NCBI RefSeq assembly: GCF_047948215.1
Contig: NC_134462.1
Span: forward strand, 121,852,937-121,916,936
From: Lycorma delicatula
Taxonomy: Eukaryota > Arthropoda > Insecta > Hemiptera > Fulgoridae
Direction of reading: 5' to 3'
Length of the DNA: 64,000 bases
Shown here piece after piece: positions 40,003 to 45,530 of the stretch; the first letter of the stretch is position 1; each line of letters begins with the position of its first letter. The position numbers and the translations under genes are program-made. The notes under the pieces are model-generated. The model did no database searches. It was not told the origin of the DNA and worked only from the letters and a program-made list of their open reading frames with translations.

Positions 40003-41208
40003 AGTTACCAGTAATGTAATATTTTCCAAAAAAATAACTAGAACTAACCAACTGTTAAGTAGTATGATATTGAGGGAGTACAAGATATTAACTGATATTT
40101 TTTGCCATGAGTATTAGACACAAGGTTAGAAAATATCAAACTATTAGTCTTTATTTTTATAAGAAACTATTACGATTTTTATAAGAACAAACAACTTAAA
40201 ATGGTGGAAGAGATATCAACAAAACATTAATTTTATAGGATGAAAGTTGACTTGGGGGAAAACTCTACCAGACAGAACATGTATTCTTTTTTCCGTTAAT
40301 TCTGCAATGAAAAGATTCATATAAAAAGAAACAATAATTAGATTACAATACATCAATTACTTTAACAAATGGTATGCTAATAAACAATCTTTTAATAAGT
40401 ATCTATACAAGAAAATTAAGTTACAATGATGAAAATCAATAATTGTTTCTCTTGCTGTAATTGTTAGATTTATATGGCAGTCATATAGAAGTAAAGGTTG
40501 CTCAGAGCTACAATTAAACAGAGCTTTAACTACTTTATTTCTGCTTCATTATTCAGAACTGTATAATCTACAGCTCATAAAGTCAGTTTTAAATTTCATA
40601 AATAAACAAATTAATTCAATCACAAAAACATAATATAAAATCCTATTCAGAATAAATATATACACTATACATACAGCCAGGATAAACAATAGTTTTTATT
40701 TTTGAAATTAACAGCAATAAAACATAAAAAAAAAACATTCTTCATTTTAAGCTGGATGAGATTACTAATGTACATACAGTAAAGATGAATTTATGAGCTA
40801 AAGTCTAAAAAAAAATAATTAACATATCTTCATCAAACTTCTCATTGGCACTGTTGAGTAAAAAAGTAATATATAAGGCAACAGTAAATCCAAATTTATG
40901 TAAATCAATGTAATTAAATAAAAAAATTTTGAAGAATTTTTAATTAGAAATATAAAAATGTAAAACATTTACAATGTTTTAAAAACATTTAACACACATT
41001 TATCATTTTAAACAGAATTCAATTAAGTTAAATCAAAACAGAAATTTGTGGATATTTATAATTTCTGTACACAGTTTCATAAATCAACACCATTCTATCT
41101 TTATTTTAATAAAAAATCGCCAAAACAAAATAAATGTTACCCACCTCTTACGTTAATAGCAAATACAATAACAGACATACATGTTAATAAAAAACAACAG
41201 AGAAACAT
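1688..41208 (-). CDS. Alpha-L-fucosidase (GH29), 7 exons, 3' end outside window
   Basis: This gene encodes a secreted or lysosomal glycoside hydrolase that removes terminal alpha-L-fucose from glycans. Joining 41208-41145, 38695-38549, 25465-25327, 14043-13937, 9457-9300, 6185-5984 and 1828-1688 on the minus strand gives 958 nt (319 codons plus 1 nt) without a stop, and all GT/AG sites and phases agree. Visible landmarks: hydrophobic signal peptide (residues 1-17), [14 protein letters not shown] (47-60), KHHEGY (124-129), [10 protein letters not shown] (about 144-153), [10 protein letters not shown] (167-176), IIWSDGEWE (213-221) and NDRWG. By family knowledge the Asp of SDGEW (D217) is the catalytic nucleophile. 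Animal homologues are about 460-480 residues, so roughly 150 C-terminal residues are missing and should lie left of position 1. One N-F-T glycosylation sequon is at residue 187. The ATG has a CAAAATG context. No frameshift or stop appears, so the gene is probably functional. Exact gene name (FUCA1/FUCA2-like) is not assigned. Confidence 0.93.
2944..3903. mobile_element. Foldback element with ~0.4 kb inverted arms
   Basis: The left arm (2944-3361) is repeated in inverted orientation at 3510-3903. Both arms start GAGTGTTTCTAAAATGGTGG at their outer ends, continue through GGCTGGCTATA, CAGATTCTACTTGTAAAAC and AAAATGG(C/T)GGCCAT, and finish near GTTAACAAATA. The spacer is about 150 bp. There is no coding capacity beyond chance ORFs. 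This is the architecture of a foldback or long-TIR MITE. Transcribed as part of fucosidase intron 6, it could form a long hairpin RNA. Confidence 0.85.
3080..3127 (+). repeat. 24-bp perfect tandem duplication
   Basis: The 24-mer beginning ATAATTTATATCTCAAGTTC is present twice back to back within the left arm of the foldback element. The corresponding part of the right arm has a single diverged copy, so the duplication arose after the element formed. Confidence 0.9.
4226..5660 (-). mobile_element. Mariner-like element, degenerate
   Basis: Imperfect terminal inverted repeats: GTTCAGAAAGTTCACGACCTGA on the left and, on the opposite strand of the right end, GTTCGGAAAAATTGTGACCTGA, each next to a TA. 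Minus-strand reading gives transposase pieces: [11 protein letters not shown] near 5060 (N-terminal linker), then FHQDNASVQ and [20 protein letters not shown] near 4430-4570, the C-terminal catalytic part with the D of the HxDNA block. Stops and frameshifts break it. It contains a poly-G run at about 4641-4653 and a nested SINE (5360-5573), and sits in fucosidase intron 6. Confidence 0.85.
5360..5573 (-). mobile_element. tRNA-derived SINE nested in mariner
   Basis: Flanked by 12-bp target-site duplications, ATGGATCATACC (5348-5359) and ATGGATCACACC (5574-5585), one mismatch apart. On the minus strand the head has a box-B-like GGATTTGAATACTAG and the tail ends CCTCTGAAGTAATACCTGAC, GATGGTTCTGGAGGCTAAAC followed by an A-rich end. 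The tail consensus is shared with the SINE at 41814-41975. Confidence 0.85.
5984..6185 (-). CDS. Fucosidase exon 6 (nucleophile)
   Basis: Acceptor TTGTAG, donor CCAG|GTAAAT. Encodes [20 protein letters not shown], then [20 protein letters not shown] and [20 protein letters not shown]. It carries the catalytic nucleophile Asp (residue 217 in the joined protein) and the HGGF and cysteine-containing loop typical of animal GH29 enzymes. Leaves in phase 1. Confidence 0.97.
6190..8380. other. Intron 5, AT-rich, no feature recognised
   Basis: Very AT-rich sequence with homopolymer runs (A-run at about 7240-7258, T-run at 7509-7519, A-run at 7531-7543). I see no exon, no transposase fragment and no long repeat here. 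Confidence 0.5.
8390..8545 (+). mobile_element. Degenerate tRNA-derived SINE
   Basis: Plus-strand sequence has a tRNA-like head: CCTCCATGCCCAAGAGGTAG, then a box-B-like GTGCAAGTTTCAATTCCTGG followed by TCAGGCACTG. The body contains GCAAAATTTCCATGCACAAG, CTTCAAGCATGTAGCG. The head resembles the SINE upstream of the fucosidase gene. No clear target duplication was found. Confidence 0.65.
9300..9457 (-). CDS. Fucosidase exon 5
   Basis: Acceptor TTCAATAG, donor GAATTA|GTAAGT. Encodes [20 protein letters not shown] and then [18 protein letters not shown] and a segment ending IIPEMKEL. GLYHSLxEWFxPLY is a family hallmark. It ends in phase 0. The open frame continues past the donor into intron sequence, so the apparent longer ORF here is not the exon. 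Confidence 0.96.
10334..11123 (+). mobile_element. Tc1/mariner-superfamily remnant with ~43-bp TIRs
   Basis: The ends are inverted copies: GTGTTTCAAAATGAATATCG... at 10334 and, on the other strand from 11123, GTGTTTCAAAATAAATATCT..., similar over about 43 bp. Inside (about 10670-10970) the plus strand encodes a transposase C-terminal piece: [45 protein letters not shown] and a following helical tail. The xPPHxxxxVxxWLxxxxPxxWIGxxGPxxWPPRSPDLxPxDFFLW pattern is typical of a DUF4817/IS630-like insect transposase. The element is internally deleted (790 bp) and interrupted. Confidence 0.8.
11284..13834 (+). mobile_element. hAT transposon (Buster/ZBED-like), degenerate
   Basis: The terminal repeats are CAGCATTTCTCAACCT on the left and CAGTGTTTCTCAACCTGTGG on the complementary strand of the right end, the hAT pattern CAGxGxTTCTCAACC. 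The transposase runs rightwards from an ATG at about 11704 ([20 protein letters not shown]). It shows a broken zinc-finger segment ([20 protein letters not shown]), [20 protein letters not shown] at 12760-12810 and the C-terminal dimerisation motif [15 protein letters not shown] near 13375. Stops and frameshifts are numerous. The flanking 8-bp duplication is not clear (CTTTTAAC versus CCTTATAA). Sits in fucosidase intron 4. Confidence 0.85.
12671..13566 (+). pseudogene. hAT transposase C-terminal half, broken
   Basis: Three overlapping frames carry consecutive parts of one hAT transposase: 12671-13015 (containing [14 protein letters not shown] and the helical insertion region), 12981-13334 (ending in [10 protein letters not shown]) and 13270-13566 ([38 protein letters not shown]). 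The hAT hallmark LCExxFS has Lys in place of Glu here. Two frameshifts separate the blocks, so no intact protein is possible. Confidence 0.85.
13937..14043 (-). CDS. Fucosidase exon 4
   Basis: Bounded by a TTTTTCTATAG acceptor and an ATTG|GTGAGC donor. Encodes [20 protein letters not shown] and [16 protein letters not shown]. The KHHEG motif contributes fucose-binding histidines in the family. The phase entering (2) and leaving (1) matches its neighbours exactly. Confidence 0.96.
14740..15800 (+). mobile_element. RTE-like LINE remnant, 5'-truncated, with A-rich tail
   Basis: Plus-strand reading shows reverse-transcriptase pieces: [20 protein letters not shown] then [10 protein letters not shown] (palm), [14 protein letters not shown] near 15033 (the FADD active-site box), and C-terminal segments [20 protein letters not shown]. 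It ends in an adenine-rich run at 15779-15803, as expected of a target-primed insertion. Several frameshifts and stops. Confidence 0.75.
16810..17049 (-). pseudogene. R1-like ORF2 C-terminal zinc motif
   Basis: This 79-codon fragment contains [20 protein letters not shown] and [18 protein letters not shown]. It matches the end of R1-type ORF2 proteins, where a cysteine-histidine motif follows the reverse transcriptase. It is cut off upstream at the deletion junction near 17050. Confidence 0.75.
17067..17103. other. Perfect hairpin at LINE deletion junction
   Basis: A 13-bp perfect stem AATATATCATGCG/CGCATGATATATT with a 5-base loop, extended to 16 bp with one G-T pair. It lies exactly between the ORF1 fragment and the ORF2 C-terminal fragment of the deleted LINE. 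Confidence 0.85.
18505..18539. other. Perfect 14-bp hairpin
   Basis: GATGTAGATTGGAC and its exact inverted copy GTCCAATCTACATC are separated by 7 bases. It lies about 160 bp beyond the apparent 5' end of the R1-like element. Function not apparent. Confidence 0.85.
18600..19870. other. Intron 3 stretch, nothing recognised
   Basis: AT-rich intronic sequence with short A-rich runs and an (AAT)n tract near 18790. I see no exon, transposase or repeat of note. Confidence 0.5.
20343..21231 (+). pseudogene. RTE endonuclease domain, broken
   Basis: Consecutive frames at 20343-20579, 20569-20781 and 20905-21231 together cover an apurinic-like endonuclease. The conserved GDWNS, IDYIM and xDSxHxLV blocks are visible in order. 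The last block reads IDSHHNLV where the family has SDH, so a catalytic Asp appears replaced by His. Confidence 0.8.
21339..22941 (+). pseudogene. RTE reverse transcriptase and C-terminus, broken
   Basis: Starts with a linker (21339-21761) ending in [20 protein letters not shown] and [19 protein letters not shown], the conserved start of the RTE reverse transcriptase. It continues in other frames through the palm, where the active-site box reads QFDDIVIL (usually FADDIVIL; one codon is missing). It finishes with 22606-22941, carrying [20 protein letters not shown] and the [15 protein letters not shown] tail. At least four frame changes. Confidence 0.8.
23883..23909. other. Perfect 11-bp hairpin
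   Basis: ATACATAACCA and TGGTTATGTAT flank a 5-base loop. Located inside the mariner element, about 190 bp from its left terminus. Confidence 0.8.
24917..24954. repeat. 38-bp perfect palindrome
   Basis: ACCTCATATCAACTGACAA is followed immediately by its exact reverse complement, with CAATTG at the centre and no spacer. It lies about 85 bp inside the right terminus of the mariner element. Confidence 0.95.
25327..25465 (-). CDS. Fucosidase exon 3
   Basis: Bounded by TTTCAG and AA|GTAAGT. The product contains [20 protein letters not shown] followed by [19 protein letters not shown], matching the family pattern of NYxPGFxYxxFxxxFTAxFFxPxEWAxLFxxxGAK. It is preceded by a 13.1 kb intron (the largest) and followed by an 11.3 kb one. 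Confidence 0.95.
28269..28294. other. Perfect 11-bp hairpin
   Basis: GAACCTACAAT and ATTGTAGGTTC are separated by CTTT. No gene or terminator context applies in this intron. Confidence 0.8.
28655..28678. other. Perfect 10-bp hairpin
   Basis: CTTTTTGTGG and CCACAAAAAG are separated by TATC. A 12-bp palindrome (TAAGTTAACTTA) lies just upstream at 28621-28632. Confidence 0.8.
29700..31470 (-). mobile_element. Penelope-like element remnant
   Basis: Minus-strand reading, right to left, gives [16 protein letters not shown] and [13 protein letters not shown] (about 31080-30930), [10 protein letters not shown] (about 30830), [20 protein letters not shown] with [20 protein letters not shown] (30794-30555), then ISVYRKPT-like and [15 protein letters not shown] pieces (about 30180-30060). 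Near 29765 come a YxIKxNxxNxxIYL fragment and KRFIEYF, reminiscent of the GIY-YIG endonuclease domain. The order (reverse transcriptase then GIY-YIG) is diagnostic of Penelope-like elements. All frames are broken. Confidence 0.8.
30555..30794 (-). pseudogene. Penelope-like reverse transcriptase fragment
   Basis: This 79-codon open stretch covers the fingers/palm. It includes [20 protein letters not shown], the helix [17 protein letters not shown] and the [19 protein letters not shown] block. In Penelope enzymes the last block is SFDVxSLFTNIPxxxAIxI and holds a catalytic Asp, retained here. It is followed immediately by stops. Confidence 0.8.
31976..32650 (-). mobile_element. Mariner-like (SETMAR-type) remnant
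   Basis: Left end GAGATGGCTGAAAAGTAATG resembles a mariner terminal repeat. The minus strand reads [20 protein letters not shown] then PHS and [19 protein letters not shown], the C-terminal transposase block with the HxDN/YDN Asp. An N-terminal piece near 32440-32580 (DELYSGRSI) is joined to it through a short (CA)n tract, so the catalytic middle is deleted. The right end stops at the Tigger border (32666). Confidence 0.75.
32667..35072 (+). mobile_element. Tigger/pogo-type element, degenerate
   Basis: Left end CAGTAAAAGCTCTGATATCT and, on the complementary strand of the right end, TAGTAAATGCTCTGATATCC, each flanked by TA (32665-32666 and 35073-35074). Plus-strand coding pieces: [15 protein letters not shown] (about 33325, helix-turn-helix), a CENP-B-like second domain at 33486-33704, and a DDE piece at 33719-33922 ([36 protein letters not shown]). 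The family block IYNADETG reads IYNANQMD, so the first catalytic Asp is lost. Stops after GKFKCP and further on. Confidence 0.88.
33719..33922 (+). pseudogene. Tigger DDE transposase fragment
   Basis: 67 codons matching the start of the DDE_1 domain of Tigger/Jerky-like transposases: [20 protein letters not shown], then [19 protein letters not shown] and [12 protein letters not shown]. The D of the NADE box is Asn. Flanking frames carry the rest of the domain with stops. Confidence 0.85.
35330..35990 (-). pseudogene. Helitron PIF1-like helicase remnant
   Basis: The minus strand reads [20 protein letters not shown] (about 35740-35680), a damaged Walker A motif (usually GxGKT). It continues in the same region as [20 protein letters not shown] and [12 protein letters not shown] with [19 protein letters not shown] (35658-35473). 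This matches the PIF1-like helicase carried by insect Helitrons (ASSGIAATLLxxGRTAHSxFKLPLN). The DEC box is replaced by INA. No Helitron ends were identified nearby. Confidence 0.8.
36517..36760 (+). repeat. Dispersed repeat, copy B
   Basis: Second copy of the repeat at 390-660, same orientation, with small deletions (for example AAATGTAGCTCACACAGTGA where copy A has AAATCCACAGCTCACTCAGT). Confidence 0.75.
36780..38540. other. Intron 2 stretch, nothing recognised
   Basis: AT-rich sequence left of fucosidase exon 2 with no coding or repeat signal that I can name. Confidence 0.5.
38549..38695 (-). CDS. Fucosidase exon 2
   Basis: The acceptor TTTTTCAG precedes GTGAAGCATAC, and the donor is AAAA|GTAAGT. 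The exon reads [20 protein letters not shown], then [20 protein letters not shown] and WFWINWK, which is the N-terminal start of the GH29 catalytic barrel. FIHWG and the following [10 protein letters not shown] are strongly conserved in animal fucosidases. Enters and leaves in phase 1. Confidence 0.95.
38785..39770 (+). mobile_element. LINE remnant (RTE-like), 5'-truncated
   Basis: Broken frames on the plus strand carry reverse-transcriptase-like pieces: [19 protein letters not shown] (about 38980-39035, the QGCxLSPxLFxIY block), MYFVDI (active-site region, damaged), [14 protein letters not shown] and [20 protein letters not shown], then [13 protein letters not shown] and a lysine-rich tail. 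The order matches the RTE-type element at 19880-22985, but more decayed. Confidence 0.65.
39965..40000. repeat. (TA)n microsatellite
   Basis: Eighteen TA units in fucosidase intron 1. Confidence 0.95.
41145..41208 (-). CDS. Fucosidase exon 1 (signal peptide)
   Basis: This exon encodes 21 codons plus one base, starting [11 protein letters not shown] and dominated by hydrophobic residues, as expected for a secretory signal peptide. The start is supported by a CAAAATG context and by the absence of an alternative upstream Met in frame. Donor chosen: AGAG|GTGGGT, the only nearby GT that gives the phase (1) needed to join exon 2. The stronger-looking GTAAGA six bases upstream would be phase 0 and break the frame. 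The first intron is 2449 bp. Confidence 0.75.
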
Positions 41209-41813
41209 TTTGACGTTCCCAGTTCAAAGATTACAGTAAACTGACACTTATCAACTGATAAATTATTATCAGTTAAAAATGACTCGACTTTGAATTCACC
41301 AATCAAATTCAAATGTTACTTTTGTTACCGAATGTTACTTTCGAATTAAATAATTTCGGTTAATCAATACATTTACAAAAATTATAAAGTAAATATAAAT
41401 AACATATATATAAATTTATGCCCCAACCTTTAACTAAATAACATAAAATTCGTTTCAACTGATATTTGATTTTTTTAACTAAAATCAGGGAGGTGAAAGA
41501 AGCAATAAAAACTTTACCATTACTTTTAAGCATCAACCAAATAATCTAACATAATCAAATTTTAGAAGTTTCACGTGATAATAAACTATATTAATTCAAT
41601 ATTAATAAACCGAAGTCTTAGGATACTACTAGTATATGTGCCCTTAAAGCATAACATAACCTAATACACCTACAACATCCAGCAACTACTCAGCCATTAA
41701 AATATAACATAACCTACATACTTACAACATTTTGACTGAACCTCCCGTCCAGAAGATAACTGGGCTATCGGTCGTTATAACTGACGGATTGTCAACTTAT
41801 AACATACTATACT

Positions 41814-41975
41814 TGTTTTTTGCCTCCGGGATGACCATTAGGTATTGCTTCAGAGGATGAGATGAAATGATAATTCTGTAGCGTGTGAAAGTGCCATGCC
41901 TGGACCGGGGAATTCGAACCCGGGACCTCCGAATGAAAGGCCCAGACGCTACCACTCGCGACACGGAAACCGGCG
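41814..41975 (-). mobile_element. tRNA-derived SINE with target duplications
   Basis: On the minus strand the head reads GTCGCGAGTGGTAGCGTCTG, CCTTTCATTCGGAGGTC and the box-B GGTTCGAATTCC, closely like a tRNA-Glu. A unique body ends CCTCTGAAGCAATACCTAAT and CATCCCGGAGGC plus an A-rich tail. Flanks TTACATACTGTACT (41976-41989) and the similar AACATACTATACT (41801-41813) are plausible target duplications. The tail is shared with the SINE at 5360-5573. It sits 600-770 bp upstream of the fucosidase ATG. Confidence 0.85.
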
Positions 41976-42446
41976 TTACATACTGTACTAAGCGCCGTAT
42001 AACTTGGCAAGTGATTTTTACCATGTTACTGTGTCGTAAAAAAACTTAATTTCACTATTGGGTTCATTAATTCTTTCGGAAAACAGCACGTATCGTTTCC
42101 GTTTCTTCTTATTGGCTGAAAATACACATTTTTCAGATTTTTTAGTTTTTCGTTGTCATAATTTAGACAACTATAAAAAAATTAACCAATGACGACAAAA
42201 TTCGACAGTCTAACATGTTTAACCTTTATATTACTCTGCCGAGTTTCAGTTCTATTAAGATGCAGTTTAAAGTGTATGTCTATCACGCATCTCTATTATT
42301 CTTTTTCGATTTAAAATTGTTGTCGACAAATCTATGTTCCTCTGATGATTCAATTGCACAATACCAAATTTATCGCAAAATCCATCAGATCCCAGTCAGA
42401 TCTCTGAATACGCTCTTTTGAAAAAAGGCATGAGCATTTTAAAAAG

Positions 42447-42468
42447 TATATATATATATATATATATA
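42447..42468. repeat. (TA)n microsatellite
   Basis: About 11 TA units just upstream of the Jockey-like element. Confidence 0.9.
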
Positions 42469-43248
42469 GTCAGCTGTTCTTTGAGATAGTCGTGTGTTTG
42501 TGTATTCTACCTAAAAGTTGTTTTTGTGTAATATTGTGTCATGTTTCGTTTTGTTTTATATCTGCGGTTGCGTTTTGGAAGTTAATTCTCATTAGGTATT
42601 AAGTTTTATTAATTCTTCATTCCAATTATAATCTTGGAGGATCTTTTCGTTCCACCGCTCCGTTGCTAGGGAGTATTCTTTGTTCGTCTACTTTTTTGCT
42701 TACTTCCTTGTTTACTTTTTATGGTTTCTAGTTTATGTTTATGTAGTATGTTTTAAAGTTTATGTATATGTACGCTTAGTTCTTGCACGATAAGGATCAG
42801 CTGCCTTCGGCAGATATGGTAGACGAGGAGCTATCTGACATTGGAGGTTGTCATGTAGCGTCTAGGAAACGTGGTCCACTGCCGTCGTTGGATAGGAACC
42901 CGAGGAGGGCTGCGCGCAGGAAGCTTATTAGAGACGACTTTGCGAACAATCTGTCAGGTGCTTCAAGTGACAACGAGAGTATAACCATGAGTCTCAACCT
43001 ACTACTGGCCACGGCCATCGGGTGAAGAACTTAATAAATGCACACCACAGGGTAACTAGGGGCCCACATCGATTCTCTTAGTGAACCTGGAGCCACAAGA
43101 GAACAATAAGAACATCTTTAAATTGGAGTACATTGCCAATTGCAGAGTGTCATACGAGACGCCACGGAAGCCTAGAGGACTCTTGCAATGCATGAGGTGT
43201 CAGTAATATGGGCACACTAAGAACAATTGTACGAGGCCTTTCCGCTGA

Positions 43249-43686
43249 GTGAAATGTGGAGAGGGCCATCGGAAAGCTGACTGTCCCCGGAAGGGCAGGA
43301 GCACTGCTGCAACCTGCGCTTTGTGTCAATCTGACCATACGGCAAAGTACCGAGATTGCAGAGTATATCAAGACATATTGGAGAGGAAGCGTAGGTGGAA
43401 GGCGAATTGGAACTCGCAGCTTGCTCCAAGAGTCGAACCCTCTAGCCGCAGGGTGGCCTGCCCCGCGTTTGATGATAAAAACTTCCCTTTGTTGGGTCGT
43501 AGAGTGCCGAGGATAGTCGATACGAAGCCTGAATCTCTCTATAGAACGTATGCTGCGGCAGCTGGGCGTGCTAGTGAGGGAAGTGTGAACAAGTTGGACA
43601 GGCTTTTATCAAATATAAACTTCCGGATTCAACAGACAGGGAGTTTCATAGCCTTGTTCACCCAAGTGTTCTTCAAAATCTGTTGA
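43249..43686 (+). pseudogene. Jockey-like ORF1 (gag) C-terminal part
   Basis: An open stretch of 145 codons containing KCGEGHRKADCPRKGRS and CALCQSDHTAKYRDCRVYQD, the second and third zinc knuckles of a Jockey-type ORF1. A basic linker and KLDRLLSNINFRIQ near the end follow. The first knuckle lies upstream in the same frame but is separated by stops. Confidence 0.82.
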
Positions 43687-43967
43687 TGTCCAGATATCTA
43701 CGAATCGCTGCATGGAACATTAACGGCCTACTTTCTAGGCGTGAGGAGCTAGGTGTTACGGAAGTTTCCAATTCTCTGGACGTAATATTGATATTGGAAA
43801 CGCACTTTACTGACCGGAACTATGTCAGGCTACAAGGTTATCAAGGCTTCAGGACGAATCACCCAGATGGGAGGATTCATAGAGGAACTGCGATCTGGGT
43901 CGGAGTTCTCTGCGGCATCACCAACTTCCGGATTTCTGCACTGACCAGATTCAGGCAAACACGGTAG
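43683..43967 (+). pseudogene. Jockey-like ORF2 endonuclease N-terminus
   Basis: 94 codons beginning with SRYLRIAAWNINGLLSRREE. WNxNG is the first conserved motif of the EN domain. GYQGFRTNHPDGRIHRGTAI follows. The frame slips near 43940, and the sequence continues in another frame for about 15 residues before homology ends. Confidence 0.82.
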
Positions 43968-44039
43968 AAATTACAGACTGGTTGGGGCCTATTTCTGGTC
44001 TCCTCGAGTGCGCCCAGAGGGCTGTGAGTTTAGTCTATT

Positions 44040-45530
44040 TTCATTGATTTTTAGGCTGTCTGGTTGAGTGTGTACCCTTCAGCAGTATTGGGTTTTCTTG
44101 GACTTAGGCTGTTATCACGGTTAGCACATTTGTTTAGACTTGTCACTTCTGATTTTAGCAGAAGTATTCGTAAGACCCAGTGACAAGCAAGGGAATACTC
44201 CCTAGTCCTGCTTGCGATCTTTTTAGAACGAGAGCCGTAATCTGTGGTTACTTGTAGTCGATCCAGTAGCGGCCAAGAGGTGTAAAGAATGACAGGGGAA
44301 TGTAGAAGATCCCCAGCTGTCCGTGGCTCGCTGCGGACAGTCGTCACATTCGTGGGCTTGCCAAGTTTATTGGCAGGAGGAAGACGTCGAGATGTCTAAA
44401 TCCCAAGTTAGTGAGGTTAGGGTAACTCTGGCCATGCTAGAGGACCAGCTATTAGTCGGGCCTAGGCGGAAAAGGAGAACGGAAATTTCGCCGTACTGCT
44501 CAGATTCAGGGAGTGAAGGCTCGGAGATGGATGTAAGGACTTCCACCCGGGAAGTTAGGGGCGACCCGTTGGTCGAAGTTCAAGGCGGCACAGGGCAGAC
44601 CTGGCAGTTCTGTCGCGATGTTGGCTACAGCGCAACAAAGTTTAGACAATCTTCTTAATTTTGTCGAAGGTCCCCGCAGCGTTAGCGCAGGGGCGAGAAG
44701 TAGGATATTGCCACGTTTAAGGCATGTTCGGGGTGTTCTATCGACTTTGGCAGGTGGCTTTGAAAAGTTGGCCTCCAAGTCCACGGAGGTCAAGGTAGTT
44801 CAGGTTCCGGCGCCTGCTCCTAAACAGCCAAAGCGTTACGCTAACGTTGTGAAGGTAGTCAAGTGCGAAGGTAGTCAAACCTCGAAGCAGCCCGAGGTAC
44901 TGTTTGTAAATAAGCCTAATGGGTTTACTAAAACCAGTAGACAACAAGGAGGATTTTCAGGTTGCTCTTTGCAGTGACCGGAAAAACATTAGGATTAGAG
45001 AAATTAAAGAGACCAGCAAGGGGCTGGAAGTGGTTGCAAACAACAAGGAGACAGTCCAAGTCATCTCGGAGTCTCCTGAGGTAAAAAAGCTCTAGGTTAA
45101 GGTCGACCCGAAGCGAAAGCGTAGGCCCCGTGTCATTATGTACAACACTGACCGACGACTATCCGATGAGGAGGTTCTGCCTCTCGTCAGGGAGCAGAAC
45201 ACCGAAATGGATGAGGCCGAATTCAGGAAAGGGTGTAGGCTACTCTTCAAGACTGATAAGCATGATGCCCAGCAGTATCACGGCGTGTTTGAACTTGGCG
45301 CTGGTCTCTTTAAGAAGTTTGTGTCCGAGGATAGATTGTATGTCGATTTAACGTCCTGTACGATTAAAGAGTACGTGGATGTACAAAGGTGTTTCAAGTG
45401 CTGTCGTTTTAACCACAGAGCCAAATTCTGTAAGTATGCAAGTATGTGTGCATTGGTATGCGCGCATTGTGGCTAGGAAGGTCACAAGCACGACGACTGT
45501 CCGCTTCGCATCAAAAGATTATAAGAATAA
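44040..45530 (+). mobile_element. R1-like LINE 5' region and ORF1
   Basis: The 5' region at 44130-44330 matches, in opposite orientation, 18260-18070 of the other R1-like copy. ORF1 pieces: EMSKSQVSEVRVTLAMLEDQ (44391), LATAQQSLDNLLNFVEGPRS with ILPRLRHVRGVLSTL (44618-44760), then MYNTDRRLSDEEVLPLVREQ and CFKCCRFNHRAKFC, CAHCG-EGHKHDDCP (45138-45510), a zinc-knuckle pair of C-x2-C-x4-H-x4-C form. A stop interrupts the second knuckle. Homology ends just after it; the ORF2 half may be the separate block at 48090-50115. Confidence 0.8.
45138..45476 (+). pseudogene. R1-like ORF1 zinc-knuckle domain
   Basis: 112 codons: an acidic region with FRKGCRLLFKTDKHDAQQYH, then VDLTSCTIKEYVDVQRCFKC and the knuckle CFKCCRFNHRAKFC, with the first half of a second knuckle (CAHCG) before a stop. 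Nucleic-acid binding gag-like protein of an R1-type retrotransposon. Confidence 0.8.

Larger units (their letters stand above)
42780..44010 (+). mobile_element. Jockey-like LINE: ORF1 and start of ORF2
   Basis: ORF1 begins near 42783 (MHDKDQLPSADMVDEELSDI), is internally shortened around 43005, then carries gag-like zinc knuckles at 43185-43370: CMRCQ-YGHTKNNC, a second with its first Cys lost, and CALCQSDHTAKYRDC. ORF2 starts at about 43683 with RYLRIAAWNINGLLSRREEL and EVSNSLDVILILETHFTDRN, the N-terminus of an apurinic-like endonuclease (WNxNG; ExH-type block). It is lost soon after QANTVEITDWLGPI (about 43990), where R1-like sequence takes over. Stops at several points. The 5' boundary may lie left of 42780. 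Confidence 0.82.

Noticed and set aside
41890..41965. Functional tRNA-Glu gene
   Set aside because: Box A and B are recognisable, but the acceptor stem does not pair and the sequence continues into a SINE body with a shared tail and target duplications.
41797..42024. Overlapping minus-strand frames across the SINE
   Set aside because: Read-through of a tRNA-derived SINE in two frames, not a protein.
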